DNA of 64,000 bases from Bacteroidaceae bacterium (GCA_017524545.1 JAFXVN010000072.1:160401-224400); one strand, 5' to 3'; positions 44,901 through 54,856 are shown, numbered from the stretch's first letter. The notes: a model not told the origin generated them from the letters alone. Translations and numbers: made by a program.

Positions 44901-46998
44901 CGAACTTCATTTCGGCACGCCGGATGAGTTCGAGGAAATCAAGAACGAGTACATCGCAAAGGCCGACGAGTTCGATTACGATGTCGTGGCGGAGCAGGCA
45001 CTCATCGACCAATACGAGAGCATCATCGGCGACATTGAGGCATGTGTCAACATGGAGGCTCTCTTCCGTGCCAACTACGCTATCGAAACGCTCCAGCAGA
45101 GAATCACCGAGAGCACAATCGCCTACGACAACTATCTGGCAAAGGTGGAGGAACTGATAGCATATCTTGAGGAGAACCCCTTGGCAGACTGTGAGGCAGT
45201 GACCATCCTTACAGACTACCTGACAGCCGATGGCGAACCCTCCGAACTCTATCCCAACGGTACGGCAGAGTATATCCTCGAACACCATGTGCTGGCAGAC
45301 AGTGTCCTGACCGAGGAGGCCGCCTTCATGGAGTCCTTGAAGTTGGCTGCCGTAGCTGCTGGCTATGTCAAGGGCACGGACATCAGTTCGCTGATTGTCA
45401 ACCGCACCTTCGCAGAGGCAGGCGAAACAATTGTGGACGAGCAGGACAACAAGCTCGGCAGGAAGGCTCAGGGCTGGGACGGCTACATCTACCGTACGGA
45501 AAAGGCCAATGGCTCCCTCTATGCTGCTGAGTTCTGCAACGAGGTGAAGACCTTCGACATCAGCCAGACGCTCACAGGCATGAAGAACGGATTCTACAAG
45601 GTGACGCTCAATGCCGGCTACCGTGCCAACGGCAACCTGTTGAGCTACAGCTACGCTCCTCTGGCATACGCTAACGACGTGAAGACCTTCATCCCCGTCA
45701 TCCGCGAGGATGCCATTCAGGATGAGGCAGAGACATGGAAGGGCTATGCTCCCGACCGTGGCATCTACGACGCCGACTCCACCGAGTTCTATGGCTGGGG
45801 TATTTGGGGCTGCGAAGGTGCTGCCAACGCATTCGAGAGAGGCTACTATCTGATTACAATGGTTGCCCAAGTGACAGACGGCACGCTGACCTTCGGCCTG
45901 AAGAACGAAGGCACGAAGGACAACGAATGGACTGCTGCCGGCAACTTCTGCCTCTACTATCTTGGTGAGGAGGAGGCCGATGCCGACGAGGCTCTCCAGG
46001 AAGTTGCCGACTACAATGCCGCCCGTATCGCCACTCTGACCGAGACATACTTCGAGACAGAACCTGAGGAATACAGCGACGCTCCCGGTTTCGGCGCTGC
46101 ACAGAAGGAAACGCTCATCGAGAATAGCGGTGTGGCTACATATCAGGCCGCAAAGGTCATCGGCGAGGTGATGGACGCTATTCCTGCCACGAAGAAAGCT
46201 TACCTGTCTCTCTATATTACGGCAAACAAAGTTTTCGACAAGTGGATCAATTTCAACTCCCCCGATGCCGACCGCATGGCAGAAGAGGTTGACGCCATTT
46301 TGTTTGAAGGCATTCCTGAAGGTCTTTACGATGCCGTCACTGCCAAGGCAACGGAAGAAGAACTTCTGGCCAAGTATCCCGACTATCTCGAAGTCGCTCC
46401 CTTCAATGAAGCCGTTGACGTGGTGCCTTCTGATAACGAGGCCTTCAACTTCACCATTTCCTCCTATGGCCGCAATCCTTCCGTCCTCATGGGCGGTGCC
46501 TTCTACGATGCCCTCACCGAGGACGAGGTGATTCTTGCCTTCGAATACAGCGCAAGCGAAGCGCTCCCCGACAGCAAGTTCTGGCTCGGCAAGGATGCCG
46601 ACGACACCAAGAGGATGGAAGTCGCTCTTCCCGCTGCTGATGAGCTGACCCAGCTCTACATCGACATATCCAAGGCTGTCGAGGAATGGGGCTTCGGCAA
46701 GACCGACGACCAGATTCGCTGGCAGTTGGCCACAGGCGAGAGCGAGGTTGTCGTGGCTCTGCGTCACGGCCGCATCATCACCAAGGCTCAGATGAAGGCC
46801 GAGGGTGGCAAGGTCATCAACGGCGCGGCAGAGGCTGGCGACCTGAATGGCGACGGCAAGATTGATATCGCCGATGCCGTGTCTGTCCTCGACATCATGG
46901 CAAGCGAAGGCTACGACGAGGTTGCCGACTTGAACGGTGATGGCAAGATTGACATTGCCGACTTCGTCGGAGTCCTCGATATCATGGCACAGCAGTAA
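41926..46998 (+). CDS. Giant secreted discoidin-repeat protein with dockerin, paralog 1
   Basis: A 1690-residue protein with a signal peptide ending SSSAWA. It contains four related modules, each with a T-G-[NG]-D-T-x4-[PEG]-x-R-N-W-x2-W-x-I-[YW] core (near residues 95, 275, 585 and 905), separated by helical linkers. A large unassigned beta region (about 1130-1380) and a helical part follow. The end is a type I dockerin with two calcium loops (DLNGDGKIDIADAVSVLDIM and DLNGDGKIDIADFVGVLDIM). Modules resemble F5/8 type C (carbohydrate-binding) domains. No catalytic domain was recognised. A second start (41938, MKRLFTSS) matches the paralog and is equally likely. Confidence 0.8.
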   Translation: MTNNMKRLFTSSSTLWSCLIALVMMMASSSAWAEYVKLTALDGTGGTGGEGYPKLVDTFDGKDGRASTKWGHRFLPGSEDPAKAESWIILKADKAFTPANYFLVTGNDTNAHQERNWKSWNIYGANFDSEADATKDAEAWTLIDQREEASVNPANYALTEFKMNDEETLVQYDGTPYQYYMIEVTRANTDSEVYVQMNEFGFGTYAEFQVWLEVQAADPTKPVTYKYLAGSGGYNNEGTANLVDGQTNNKWCTGFTNRSEGSTQNGAYIVFKASRYMAPTYYSLVTGNDTRNNPGRNWRQWQIYGMNASSDSEVKRTSNKWVAIDKKYGIGSELPADNYATAYFSLSEGSTTAYKYFKIEIDEIQSGGTMQMTEFAFGDQYTLDMERVSIIEGLGYDPDLFAEKALLDPMEGIIASIEACDDPMELISLGKTAAEQMSLVNASANKYAELTTVRNQAVRLMEEDNLNAAAAAYATSWISETDAIAPGNDFPCGNYAYIKATRQITGDEASAEAKRFTTYLLSNTKTTDDPIYVTYETIIDANGFNEGEKGHSLVDGDRDGTKWCANSGHKPWLLVFKSSEPIKPTYYGLVTGGDTSRFPERNWKSWKIWAANFEEGETVTSNSDKWVLIDEKRNVGTDVLASTSLYESYINLSVGCAESYQYFKIEVLEAVKNDLIQMNEFTFYNQGNFGEYREQFTSEFEDYDPEADPAYIGYINAYKQKYQELCTATNAPDLMRLKNELLSLQEEIAASAVKYSLYEDVYGELSGVTPDSESLISWFQGYTSENVGPCAKYIRGTYAYIMATLSLDNDAMDAEIAYLESIIKALDEDLYILLGGHTVNEWGDGFYGNLIDGIAFNEKGYDDNGNQIDVLATKWGGEPDINGNTYIVFRTHDKTNPFFYTLTTGNDTQRFPERNWGTWYIYGANFEGDGAATKDAEGWVLIDVKENIGQERLHPVNAEPSYFGFSTETTEAYTYYKVVVTKAYSGNKIQMNELHFGTPDEFEEIKNEYIAKADEFDYDVVAEQALIDQYESIIGDIEACVNMEALFRANYAIETLQQRITESTIAYDNYLAKVEELIAYLEENPLADCEAVTILTDYLTADGEPSELYPNGTAEYILEHHVLADSVLTEEAAFMESLKLAAVAAGYVKGTDISSLIVNRTFAEAGETIVDEQDNKLGRKAQGWDGYIYRTEKANGSLYAAEFCNEVKTFDISQTLTGMKNGFYKVTLNAGYRANGNLLSYSYAPLAYANDVKTFIPVIREDAIQDEAETWKGYAPDRGIYDADSTEFYGWGIWGCEGAANAFERGYYLITMVAQVTDGTLTFGLKNEGTKDNEWTAAGNFCLYYLGEEEADADEALQEVADYNAARIATLTETYFETEPEEYSDAPGFGAAQKETLIENSGVATYQAAKVIGEVMDAIPATKKAYLSLYITANKVFDKWINFNSPDADRMAEEVDAILFEGIPEGLYDAVTAKATEEELLAKYPDYLEVAPFNEAVDVVPSDNEAFNFTISSYGRNPSVLMGGAFYDALTEDEVILAFEYSASEALPDSKFWLGKDADDTKRMEVALPAADELTQLYIDISKAVEEWGFGKTDDQIRWQLATGESEVVVALRHGRIITKAQMKAEGGKVINGAAEAGDLNGDGKIDIADAVSVLDIMASEGYDEVADLNGDGKIDIADFVGVLDIMAQQ

Positions 46999-47006
46999 AA
47001 CAACAG

Positions 47007-47039
47007 CCTCTCCCTAACCCTCCCCAAAGGGGAGGGGAC
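47007..47039. repeat. CCCTCCCC/GGGGAGGGG palindromic repeat
   Basis: CCCTCCCC and GGGGAGGG flank AAA. Related sequences occur inside coding regions at 11372-11406 and 32850-32881. Confidence 0.7.
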
Positions 47040-47087
47040 ACTCCCATAGCGAGAAGGGAACACAACGAGGCTGTGTCATAATTAACG

Positions 47088-47169
47088 ACAACGGATTTCA
47101 CGGATTACACGGATTTTTTTGCCGATTATCAACATCGCATAAATCCGTGTAATCCGTGAAATCCGTTGT
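47088..47169. repeat. 29-bp perfect inverted repeat (CGGATTTCACGGATTACACGG type)
   Basis: 47088-47116 and 47141-47169 are exact reverse complements around a 24-nt loop. A degenerate relative flanks the repeat region near 63528-63800. It may serve as terminator for paralog 1. Confidence 0.8.
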
Positions 47170-47426
47170 TTTATAATACTGGTTGTGTTTTGACATCCCC
47201 TTTTTGCTTTTGAAAATATATTATCACGCCTTGAAAATAGTTATGTGGCGTGCCTCGTAGGGTTTTGTAGGCTGCGACGCCTGCAAATGTGGCGTGTTGC
47301 GTTGGGGAACACAGCATGGGATGTTTTGATTTGGAAAAGCCTGTGATGAACGGATATGCCCGTTAAAAAATGTTAAGCAGCACAAAATATATGTCAATGA
47401 AAGCAAAAAGAAAGCAAAAAAATCAT

Positions 47427-47434
47427 AACTTTGT
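47427..47434 (+). promoter_or_regulatory. Promoter -7 box for paralog 2
   Basis: TAACTTTG about 108 bp before the start of the second giant gene, leaving a 5' leader of about 100 nt. Confidence 0.5.
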
Positions 47435-47541
47435 CCTCTGTTAGGTGTGAAAGGTGCTTTTTAGCATACAGGATAACAGGGAAAACATAAAGAACATATA
47501 ATGCAATTAACTTATTTTATTAACTTCAAAAACAAACAAAG

Positions 47542-50500
47542 ATGAAGAGATTATTTACTTCTTCAAGCACTCTTTGGCTGTGCCTCGTCGCTTTGATGAT
47601 GATGGCTTCACAGAGTGCGTGGGCTGAGTATGTCAAGCTCACAGCGTTGGACGGTACCGGCGGTACTGGCGGCGAAGGTTATGCCAGCTTGGTCGATGGA
47701 AAGACAAGCACCAAGATGGGCCATTCCTTCGACCCCACCAACCCCGAACGCGCCAATGCCTACATCGTGGTGAAGGCAGCTAAGGCTGTGGTTCCCGATT
47801 TCTACTTCCTCGTCACTGGCGGTGACACAGGTAGCTATCCTACCCGTAACTGGAAGAAGTGGAACATCTATGGCGGTAACTTCGAAAGTGATGCCGATGC
47901 AAAGCGCGATGTTGAAAACTTTACTGGCTGGACGCTCATCGACGAGCGCGACGGCGACCCCCTGCCACAGGCAAACACGGCAAGCGCCAACTTCCAGTTC
48001 AACAATGCGGACGGCGTAACCGCCTACCAGTACTTCTGGATTGAGATTCTGGAGTCTGTCCAGGGCAGCGACATTTGGCTGCAGATGGCAGAATGGGGTC
48101 TTGGCACATACGGCGACTTCGAGAAGTATCTCGATGATTTGGCCAATGCCACGACAGGCACAGACGAACCCGTCGTATACACCATCATCGACGGTGACCG
48201 TCGCGATGGCAGTGGTGAGGCTCTCGAAAAGCTCTTCGACGGCGACATCTCTACCAAGTGGGGTATGGGCTTGACCGCAAAGAACTTCGGCGAGACCACA
48301 AACGGTGCCTTCTTCATCATTAAGACCTCCCGCGCTATGGCTCCCACTTATTACAAGCTCGTGACAGGTACAGACAATGCAAGCTGGAACCACCGTAACT
48401 GGAACAGCTGGCAGATTTATGCCATGGCACAGGCCGATGTTCCGAGCAATGGCAAGCCTACCCGCGCATCCGACAAGTGGGTGATGATTGACAAGAAGGA
48501 CAACATCAGCGAAGAAATCCTGCCCGACAAGAACATGTTCACCGTCCTGTTCGGCCTTTCTGAGGAGAACACCACAACCTACCAGTACTTCAAGGTCGAG
48601 ATTGACCGCACGATGGCTGGCAGCGGCTACATGCAGATGGGCGAGTTCTCTCTGGGCGACGAATATACGATAATTCTCGACCGCACGGCTTTGGCAGAGG
48701 AAGCAGAGGCTGACTTCAGCACAGACATCTTCGCAGAAAAGACGCTGGTTGACGCCATGGCAGATGCTATTGCCAGTGTCAAGACTTGCACCGACCCCTT
48801 CGTTCTTGGCGAATTGTCTGCCTTCATTGACGAGCAGAGTGGCAAAATCAGTACTTCTGCCAACCAATATGCAGAGCTGACAACTGCTCGCAATAAAGCT
48901 ATCAACCTCCTTGCCGAGGACAACCTGACAGATGCAGCTACAACTTATGCAACGGGATGGGTTAGCGAGACAGAGGCTATTGCTCCGGGCAATGAGTATC
49001 CTGTAGGTAACTATGGATACATCAAGGCAAACCGCCAGATTACTGGCACCGAAGCTGTTGCCGAGGCAAAACGCTTCAATGAGTACCTTACTGCCAATGT
49101 CAAGGTGGTGGATGATCCCATCTATGCAGAATACACTGCCCTCAGTGGTTCTGGCGGCTTCGGCGGTGAAGACCACAGTATGCTTATCGACGGCGACCGC
49201 GATAACACAAAGTGGTGCTCCAACAACATGCCCGGTTGGATGATTTTCAAGACTGATAGTTCCATCAAGCCCTCATACTACGGCCTCGTAACCGGTGGCG
49301 ACACCGATACCTATAAAGACCGTAACTGGAAGAGCTGGAAGATTTATGCTGCCAACTTCGACAGCGATGAGGAGGCTACCATGGAGTCCGACAAGTGGGT
49401 TCTCATCGACGAGAAGAACAATGTCGGTACAGATGTTCTGAAGACCACCAACAAGTACGAGAGCTACATCAACCTCTCCATTGGTTGCTCAGAGTCCTAC
49501 AAGTACTTCATGATTAAGGATGTCTATGCTTGGGGTGGTCTCATGCAGATGAACGAGTTCACATTCTACAACCAAGGCAACCTTAACGAATATCGTGAAG
49601 GCTTCATCGAAGAGTTCCAGACTCCCGAGGAAATAGAGAGCAGCTATGTAGCATATCAGGGCTACATCGATGCTTACAAGGCAGCATACAATGTTCTCAA
49701 GAGCGCTACCAATCCTCCCGACGTGATGAAGGCTTACAACGACCTGAAGGAGGCTCAGGAGAACCTTCAAAGCTCTGCTGAACTCTATGAGGAGTATCGG
49801 TATGCATACGAAGATGTTGTAGGTCTTTCCTTCGAATCTGAGAGCATGAGCGCTTGGCAGGAAGGCTACACCAGTGAGAACCAAGCTCCCAACAACAAAT
49901 ACATCCGTGGCACATACGACTATATCATGGAGACCCTCTGGCTCGACAACGAAGGCATCCGGGCTGAGACCGCTTACCTGCGCAACATTTATGCCGCAGT
50001 AGAAGATGGCCTCTACATCCTGCTTGGCGGTCACACAGAAGGTCAGTGGGGCGACGGTTTCTACGGTCACCTCATCAACGTCAACAAGAATGGCGAAATG
50101 GAAGGTGGCAACGACGCAGGTGAAGTTAAGTGGGGCGGCCAGGCCGACTTCAATGGCAATACCTACATCATCTTCCGTACACTCGACAAGACCAACCCGT
50201 TCTTCTACACTTTGACTACAGGTAACGACACCCAAGCTTACTATGGCCGTAACTGGGGCACTTGGTACATCTACGGCGCTAACTTCGAAGGCGACGGCGA
50301 CGCTACCAAGGACGCTGAAGGCTGGGTACTCATCGACGCTAAGGAGAACATCGGCCAGGACCGTCTGCATCCCGTTAACAACCAGCCTTCTTACTTCGGT
50401 TTCAGCACAGAGACAACCGAGGAGTACACCTACTATAAGGTTGTCGTAACGAAGGCATACGAAGGTAGCGCAATCCAGATGAACGAACTTCACTTCGGTA

Positions 50501-52602
50501 CAGAGGAAGAGTTCGATGAAATCAAGGACGAGTACATCGGACAGGCCAACGAATTTGACTATGACGTTGTGGCAGAGCAGGCTCTCATCGACGCTTACGA
50601 GGAAGCTGTTGGCAGCATTGAAGATTGCACGAACATGGAGGCCCTCTTCCGTGTGAACTACTACCTCGAGGATCTTCGCGAGAGGATTACTGCAAGTGCA
50701 GCCACCTACGAATACTATAAGGACCAGGTGGAAGCAGCCAAGGCTTATCTTGAGGACAACGCTCTGGCAGACAGCGAGGCTAAGACCGTCTTCGTGAACT
50801 ATCTGAATGACGACGACGAGCCCTCTGAACTCTATCCCAACGGTGCTGCCGGTTATATTCTCGAAGAGCATGTACTGGCCGACAGCGTTGTTACTGCCGA
50901 AATCGACTTCATGGAATCTCTGAAGGTTGCTGCCGTTGCAGTTGGCTATGGCAAGGGTATGGAGATTAGCTCCCTCATTGTCAACCGCACCTTCAAGAAG
51001 GCTGGCGAGACTGTCAAGGACGATGACGACAACAGCCTTGGTCGCGAGGCTGAAGGCTGGAATGGCTACATCTATCGTACCGCAAAGGCTGATAACGAGG
51101 ACTTCTATGCAGCTGAGTTCTGCAACGAGAACAAGGTCTTTGATATCAACCAAACGCTCACTAACCTGAAGAATGGTTACTACAAGGTAACGCTCAACGC
51201 CGGTTTCCGCGCCAGTGGCGACATGAAGAGCTACAACTACGCAGCTATGGCATACGCCAATGACGTTGCTACCTTCGTTCCTGCCATTTGCGAGGGCATG
51301 GTTACTGACTCCATTGACTCTTGGCAGGGTGCAACCGCCGACAAGAAGATCTACAACGAAGACTCTACCGAAGTTATCGGTTGGGGTATTTGGGGTTGCG
51401 AAGGCGCAGCATACGCATTCGAGAACGACCGCTATGCTATCACTTTGGTTGCCCAGGTAACTGACGGCAAGCTGACCATCGGCGTGAAGAACGAAGGCAC
51501 CACCGGCAACGAATGGACTGCCGTAGGTAACTTCAACCTCTTCTACCTCGGTGAGGATGTAGCCGACGCTGCCGAAGCTCTCCAGGAGGTTGCTGCTTAC
51601 AATGCTGCTCGTATCACCTCTTTGGTGGAACTCTATGAGACCGATGCATACGATGACGCAAACTACGCAGCCGCTCCCGGCTTCGGTGCTGCCCAAAAGA
51701 CAACACTTAGCGAGAACAGCGGTGTCGCTACGTTCGAGGCAGAAAAGACCATCAGTGAGACCATGCAGTCCATCGTAGAGACCAAGAAGGCATACATTAC
51801 TCTCTTTGATGCATCTGTCAAGGTTTATGAAAAGTGGTTCAACTATGCATTTAACGATGATGCTGAAGCTGCCATCTACGACCTTAGAGACAGTTTGCAG
51901 CTTGGTGCTTATGCCGATGCCGCAGCCGCTATGGAAGCCAAAGCAAGACTCTATGCCAAGTTCCCCGGCTATCTGCAGGTTAAGAACGACAAGGGCACCA
52001 ATGTCCAGTTGAATATCGATGGTGGCTTTACCTTCGAGATTACAACCACTGGCGCTAATCCTTCTTTGGAGCTGACAGCTCTCTATGAGGCTCTGGCAGC
52101 CGACGAGGTAATCCTTTCCTTCGACTACACTGCACAACAGGATATCGAGGGTGGCTACTTCTACTATGAGACTCCCAACCTCCTGACCGACGTTAAGGAA
52201 GAGATTCCCACTCTGCCCGAGACAGCAGATTGGACCACTGTTTACTATAGCGTGGTTAAGGGTATCGAGGCTTACAAGTTCGGTTCTTCCGCAGACCACG
52301 GTATCTTCTGGGGCATCACCAACAAGGCCAACAAGGAAAACACGTATGTACTCGGTGCTCGCAACTTCCGCTTCATCACCAAGGCTCAGATGGAAGCCGA
52401 GGGCGGTAGTCTCATCAATCCTGGTACAGACGTTGTTAAGGGCGACCTGAACGGTGACAGCAGAGTTGACATCGCCGATGCAGTGACAGTTCTCGACATC
52501 ATGGCAGAAGAAGGTTACAGTAAGGCAGCCGACCTGAACGGTGACGGCAAGGTTGACATCGCCGACTTCGTAAGCATCCTCGACATCATGGCAGAACAGT
52601 AA
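47542..52602 (+). CDS. Giant secreted discoidin-repeat protein with dockerin, paralog 2
   Basis: A 1686-residue tandem paralog of the preceding gene, collinear over its length. Signal peptide MKRLFTSSSTLWLCLVAL to QSAWA is nearly the same. The four modules recur (LVTGGDTGSYPTRNWKKWNI, LVTGTDNASWNHRNWNSWQI, LVTGGDTDTYKDRNWKSWKI, LTTGNDTQAYYGRNWGTWYI). The dockerin (DLNGDSRVDIADAVTVLDIM, DLNGDGKVDIADFVSILDIM) is intact. The part before the dockerin diverges most. It has its own promoter and a strong terminator. Confidence 0.8.
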   Translation: MKRLFTSSSTLWLCLVALMMMASQSAWAEYVKLTALDGTGGTGGEGYASLVDGKTSTKMGHSFDPTNPERANAYIVVKAAKAVVPDFYFLVTGGDTGSYPTRNWKKWNIYGGNFESDADAKRDVENFTGWTLIDERDGDPLPQANTASANFQFNNADGVTAYQYFWIEILESVQGSDIWLQMAEWGLGTYGDFEKYLDDLANATTGTDEPVVYTIIDGDRRDGSGEALEKLFDGDISTKWGMGLTAKNFGETTNGAFFIIKTSRAMAPTYYKLVTGTDNASWNHRNWNSWQIYAMAQADVPSNGKPTRASDKWVMIDKKDNISEEILPDKNMFTVLFGLSEENTTTYQYFKVEIDRTMAGSGYMQMGEFSLGDEYTIILDRTALAEEAEADFSTDIFAEKTLVDAMADAIASVKTCTDPFVLGELSAFIDEQSGKISTSANQYAELTTARNKAINLLAEDNLTDAATTYATGWVSETEAIAPGNEYPVGNYGYIKANRQITGTEAVAEAKRFNEYLTANVKVVDDPIYAEYTALSGSGGFGGEDHSMLIDGDRDNTKWCSNNMPGWMIFKTDSSIKPSYYGLVTGGDTDTYKDRNWKSWKIYAANFDSDEEATMESDKWVLIDEKNNVGTDVLKTTNKYESYINLSIGCSESYKYFMIKDVYAWGGLMQMNEFTFYNQGNLNEYREGFIEEFQTPEEIESSYVAYQGYIDAYKAAYNVLKSATNPPDVMKAYNDLKEAQENLQSSAELYEEYRYAYEDVVGLSFESESMSAWQEGYTSENQAPNNKYIRGTYDYIMETLWLDNEGIRAETAYLRNIYAAVEDGLYILLGGHTEGQWGDGFYGHLINVNKNGEMEGGNDAGEVKWGGQADFNGNTYIIFRTLDKTNPFFYTLTTGNDTQAYYGRNWGTWYIYGANFEGDGDATKDAEGWVLIDAKENIGQDRLHPVNNQPSYFGFSTETTEEYTYYKVVVTKAYEGSAIQMNELHFGTEEEFDEIKDEYIGQANEFDYDVVAEQALIDAYEEAVGSIEDCTNMEALFRVNYYLEDLRERITASAATYEYYKDQVEAAKAYLEDNALADSEAKTVFVNYLNDDDEPSELYPNGAAGYILEEHVLADSVVTAEIDFMESLKVAAVAVGYGKGMEISSLIVNRTFKKAGETVKDDDDNSLGREAEGWNGYIYRTAKADNEDFYAAEFCNENKVFDINQTLTNLKNGYYKVTLNAGFRASGDMKSYNYAAMAYANDVATFVPAICEGMVTDSIDSWQGATADKKIYNEDSTEVIGWGIWGCEGAAYAFENDRYAITLVAQVTDGKLTIGVKNEGTTGNEWTAVGNFNLFYLGEDVADAAEALQEVAAYNAARITSLVELYETDAYDDANYAAAPGFGAAQKTTLSENSGVATFEAEKTISETMQSIVETKKAYITLFDASVKVYEKWFNYAFNDDAEAAIYDLRDSLQLGAYADAAAAMEAKARLYAKFPGYLQVKNDKGTNVQLNIDGGFTFEITTTGANPSLELTALYEALAADEVILSFDYTAQQDIEGGYFYYETPNLLTDVKEEIPTLPETADWTTVYYSVVKGIEAYKFGSSADHGIFWGITNKANKENTYVLGARNFRFITKAQMEAEGGSLINPGTDVVKGDLNGDSRVDIADAVTVLDIMAEEGYSKAADLNGDGKVDIADFVSILDIMAEQ

Positions 52603-52625
52603 AAGAAATCAGATAACTCTCTAAA

Positions 52626-52660
52626 TTCTCTTGGTCAGGCCTCGTGCCTGACCAAGAGAA
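52626..52660 (+). terminator. Terminator after paralog 2
   Basis: TTCTCTTGGTCAGGC and its exact complement flank a 5-nt loop (15-bp perfect stem), followed by TATCTTTAGT. Confidence 0.8.
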
Positions 52661-52705
52661 TATCTTTAGTAAAAAGACAAACAAACAATCATTCACACTA
52701 CAACA

Positions 52706-54856
52706 ATGAGGAAGTCTATCCTTACACTCACCACCCTGCTCATCATCATCTCTTCCTGCAAGGAGGAAATCGACACGTCTTCCCGCTATGTCTTCAAAGA
52801 ACATACTGTTGCCAGTTATCTTGAGGCACACGCAGAATACTCGCAGTATCTTGAATTGACGAAACTGGTGCCGGTGAGTAGAAGGAGTCAGTCTTCCGTC
52901 TATCAGCTTCTGACGGCGCGTGGCAACTACACATGCTTCGCCCTCACCAACAAGGCCATCGACGACTACCTGCAAGACATGGTGGAGCAAGGCCTCATCA
53001 GCGAACCTTCATGGGACGCCTTCACAGACGAACGCAAGCTCGACTCCGTGCGAAAAGTGGTTGTGCTCAATACAATCATCGATGGACACGATATGGAGTC
53101 GCAACGATATACAACATCCCTTATTATGACATTCGGCGGCGGCAAGGAAAATGCAGCCTTCCCGCTACCCACCATCTACGACCATACTCTGACCTACAGT
53201 CTGGGCAAGAAAGACACAATCCTTTTGGACAAGGAGTGCCCCATCGACCCGGAAAACTGCGACATTCCCCTTATCAACGGTGTCATGCACCAGCTGCACA
53301 AGGTCATCGCGCCAAAGGACGAGAGCTGTGCACGCTATATGAAGAACATCCTGGAGTCGCAGCGCGAAGGCTACCTGATGTTCGCCAAGGCACTGCAGGC
53401 ATGTGACTTGTTCGACACATTGAGTGCCGTGCGCGACGAGAAGTACGAGGCTTTGTATCAGGAGTATGGCGAGGACCTCGACATGAAGAACTATATGGAC
53501 GTGAGCGGCTACGACATGACCAACATAGCGAGCGACAAGGACGCGCATCAGCCCGAGCACCGCAAGTATGGCTTCACGCTCTTCTGCGAGACGGACGACT
53601 ACTGGAAGTCGCAGGGCATCGACCCGAAAGCATCCGATGCCGTCCAGCAATTGCAGAACTGGATTGTGACAAACAACATGTACCTCAGCGACGGCGGCTA
53701 TGTGGTCAACACCGACTACACTTCGCCCAAGAACATGCTGCACCAATGGCTGGTGTACCATATCCTGCCCATGAAAATCCCGGCCAACAAGCTTGTCTAT
53801 CACTGCAATGAGCTGGGCTACACCCTCAGCAAACCCTCGCAATACACGCTTCCCGTCATGGAGTGGTACCCTGTGTACGGCGGCGACCGCTTGATTAAAA
53901 TCTACGAGAGTGCGGAGAGCAACGGCATCTACCTCAACACCTTCCCGGAACGGGACAACGGCATATCAGGCACGGGACATGAGAGTTACTGCGCTCCCGA
54001 CAAGCGCGGTGTCCTCGTTCAAACCGAACACGAAATGGCCGAGGTGTCCGACATCGTCAACGCCTGCATCTATCCCATCGACAAGCCCTTGGCATATACC
54101 GATGTGACGCGCGAAGATTTGGGCAAGGAGCGCATCCGCTTCGACCTGTTTGCCCTCTTCCCCGAGGCTATCACCAACGGCATCCGCCGCGCCGACAGCC
54201 CGGAGGGTAAGTGGCAACATGTTTATTTCAACCCCATCTACCAGTATTTCGAGAACATGACCTTGATGAACAACGACACACACATTATCCATTATAATGG
54301 CTATAAGGCTGCATGGTCGAACTACTCCCAAGATGAGGATAAGGCATTCGGGCATTTCGACATCAGGTTCAAGCTGCCCCCCGTCCCCAAGCGCAACACC
54401 TACGAGTTCCGTTACAAACTGCTTGCCACGGCAGCGCGTGGTGTCGTGCAGGTTTATTTCGGCAACAACCCTGAAAAGCTTGCTGTTGCCGGCATTCCCA
54501 TTGACATGACCAAGAATGTAGAGACATTCTTTGGTGAAGGTGCCACATGGGGCGATGACCTTTCTGACAATGGCAAAACCGAGGAGCAAATCATCGAAAT
54601 CGACCACAAGCTCCGTAATCATGGCCTGATGAAAGGCGCACGCCATGAGTGTGAGCTGAGTTCTACGACTTCCCGCGACAAGAACAACTGTAGCCGTCAC
54701 ATCATCGTGCGCCAGACACTTGACCCCAGCGAGACCTATTACGTCCGCTTCAAGTCTGTGCTCGACGGCACGAAGTGGGAGCTGTATCTCGACTACTTCG
54801 AGTACTGCCCGAAGGAAATCTACGACAGCCCCGTAACGCCGGAGGATATTTGGTAA
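52706..54856 (+). CDS. Fasciclin (FAS1) domain lipoprotein
   Basis: A 716-residue protein with a lipoprotein signal (LLIIISSCKEE, lipid Cys 18). The N-terminal part is FAS1-like: TVASYLEAHAEYSQYLELTK, the LLTARGNYTCFALTNKAID strand and VVLNTIIDGHD. Further FAS1-like and beta-rich parts follow, with an unassigned C-terminus. FAS1 lipoproteins are cell-surface adhesion or glycan-associated proteins, and in Bacteroidota often occur near SusC/D systems, though none is present here. It precedes a fucosidase gene by 50 bp on the same strand. Confidence 0.72.
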   Translation: MRKSILTLTTLLIIISSCKEEIDTSSRYVFKEHTVASYLEAHAEYSQYLELTKLVPVSRRSQSSVYQLLTARGNYTCFALTNKAIDDYLQDMVEQGLISEPSWDAFTDERKLDSVRKVVVLNTIIDGHDMESQRYTTSLIMTFGGGKENAAFPLPTIYDHTLTYSLGKKDTILLDKECPIDPENCDIPLINGVMHQLHKVIAPKDESCARYMKNILESQREGYLMFAKALQACDLFDTLSAVRDEKYEALYQEYGEDLDMKNYMDVSGYDMTNIASDKDAHQPEHRKYGFTLFCETDDYWKSQGIDPKASDAVQQLQNWIVTNNMYLSDGGYVVNTDYTSPKNMLHQWLVYHILPMKIPANKLVYHCNELGYTLSKPSQYTLPVMEWYPVYGGDRLIKIYESAESNGIYLNTFPERDNGISGTGHESYCAPDKRGVLVQTEHEMAEVSDIVNACIYPIDKPLAYTDVTREDLGKERIRFDLFALFPEAITNGIRRADSPEGKWQHVYFNPIYQYFENMTLMNNDTHIIHYNGYKAAWSNYSQDEDKAFGHFDIRFKLPPVPKRNTYEFRYKLLATAARGVVQVYFGNNPEKLAVAGIPIDMTKNVETFFGEGATWGDDLSDNGKTEEQIIEIDHKLRNHGLMKGARHECELSSTTSRDKNNCSRHIIVRQTLDPSETYYVRFKSVLDGTKWELYLDYFEYCPKEIYDSPVTPEDIW

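Larger units (their letters stand above)
46999..47541. other. 543-bp intergenic region between the giant paralogs
   Basis: No gene supported. It contains a CCCTCCCC palindrome (47007-47039), a 29-bp perfect inverted repeat (47088-47169), AT-rich sequence, and a promoter box at 47427-47434, so paralog 2 is transcribed separately from paralog 1. Confidence 0.65.

Noticed and set aside
43351-46767. Open frame of over 1100 codons antisense to giant paralog 1
   Set aside because: A mirror of a strong coding frame with signal peptide and dockerin; similar antisense frames occur across paralog 2 and the neighbouring GC-rich genes.
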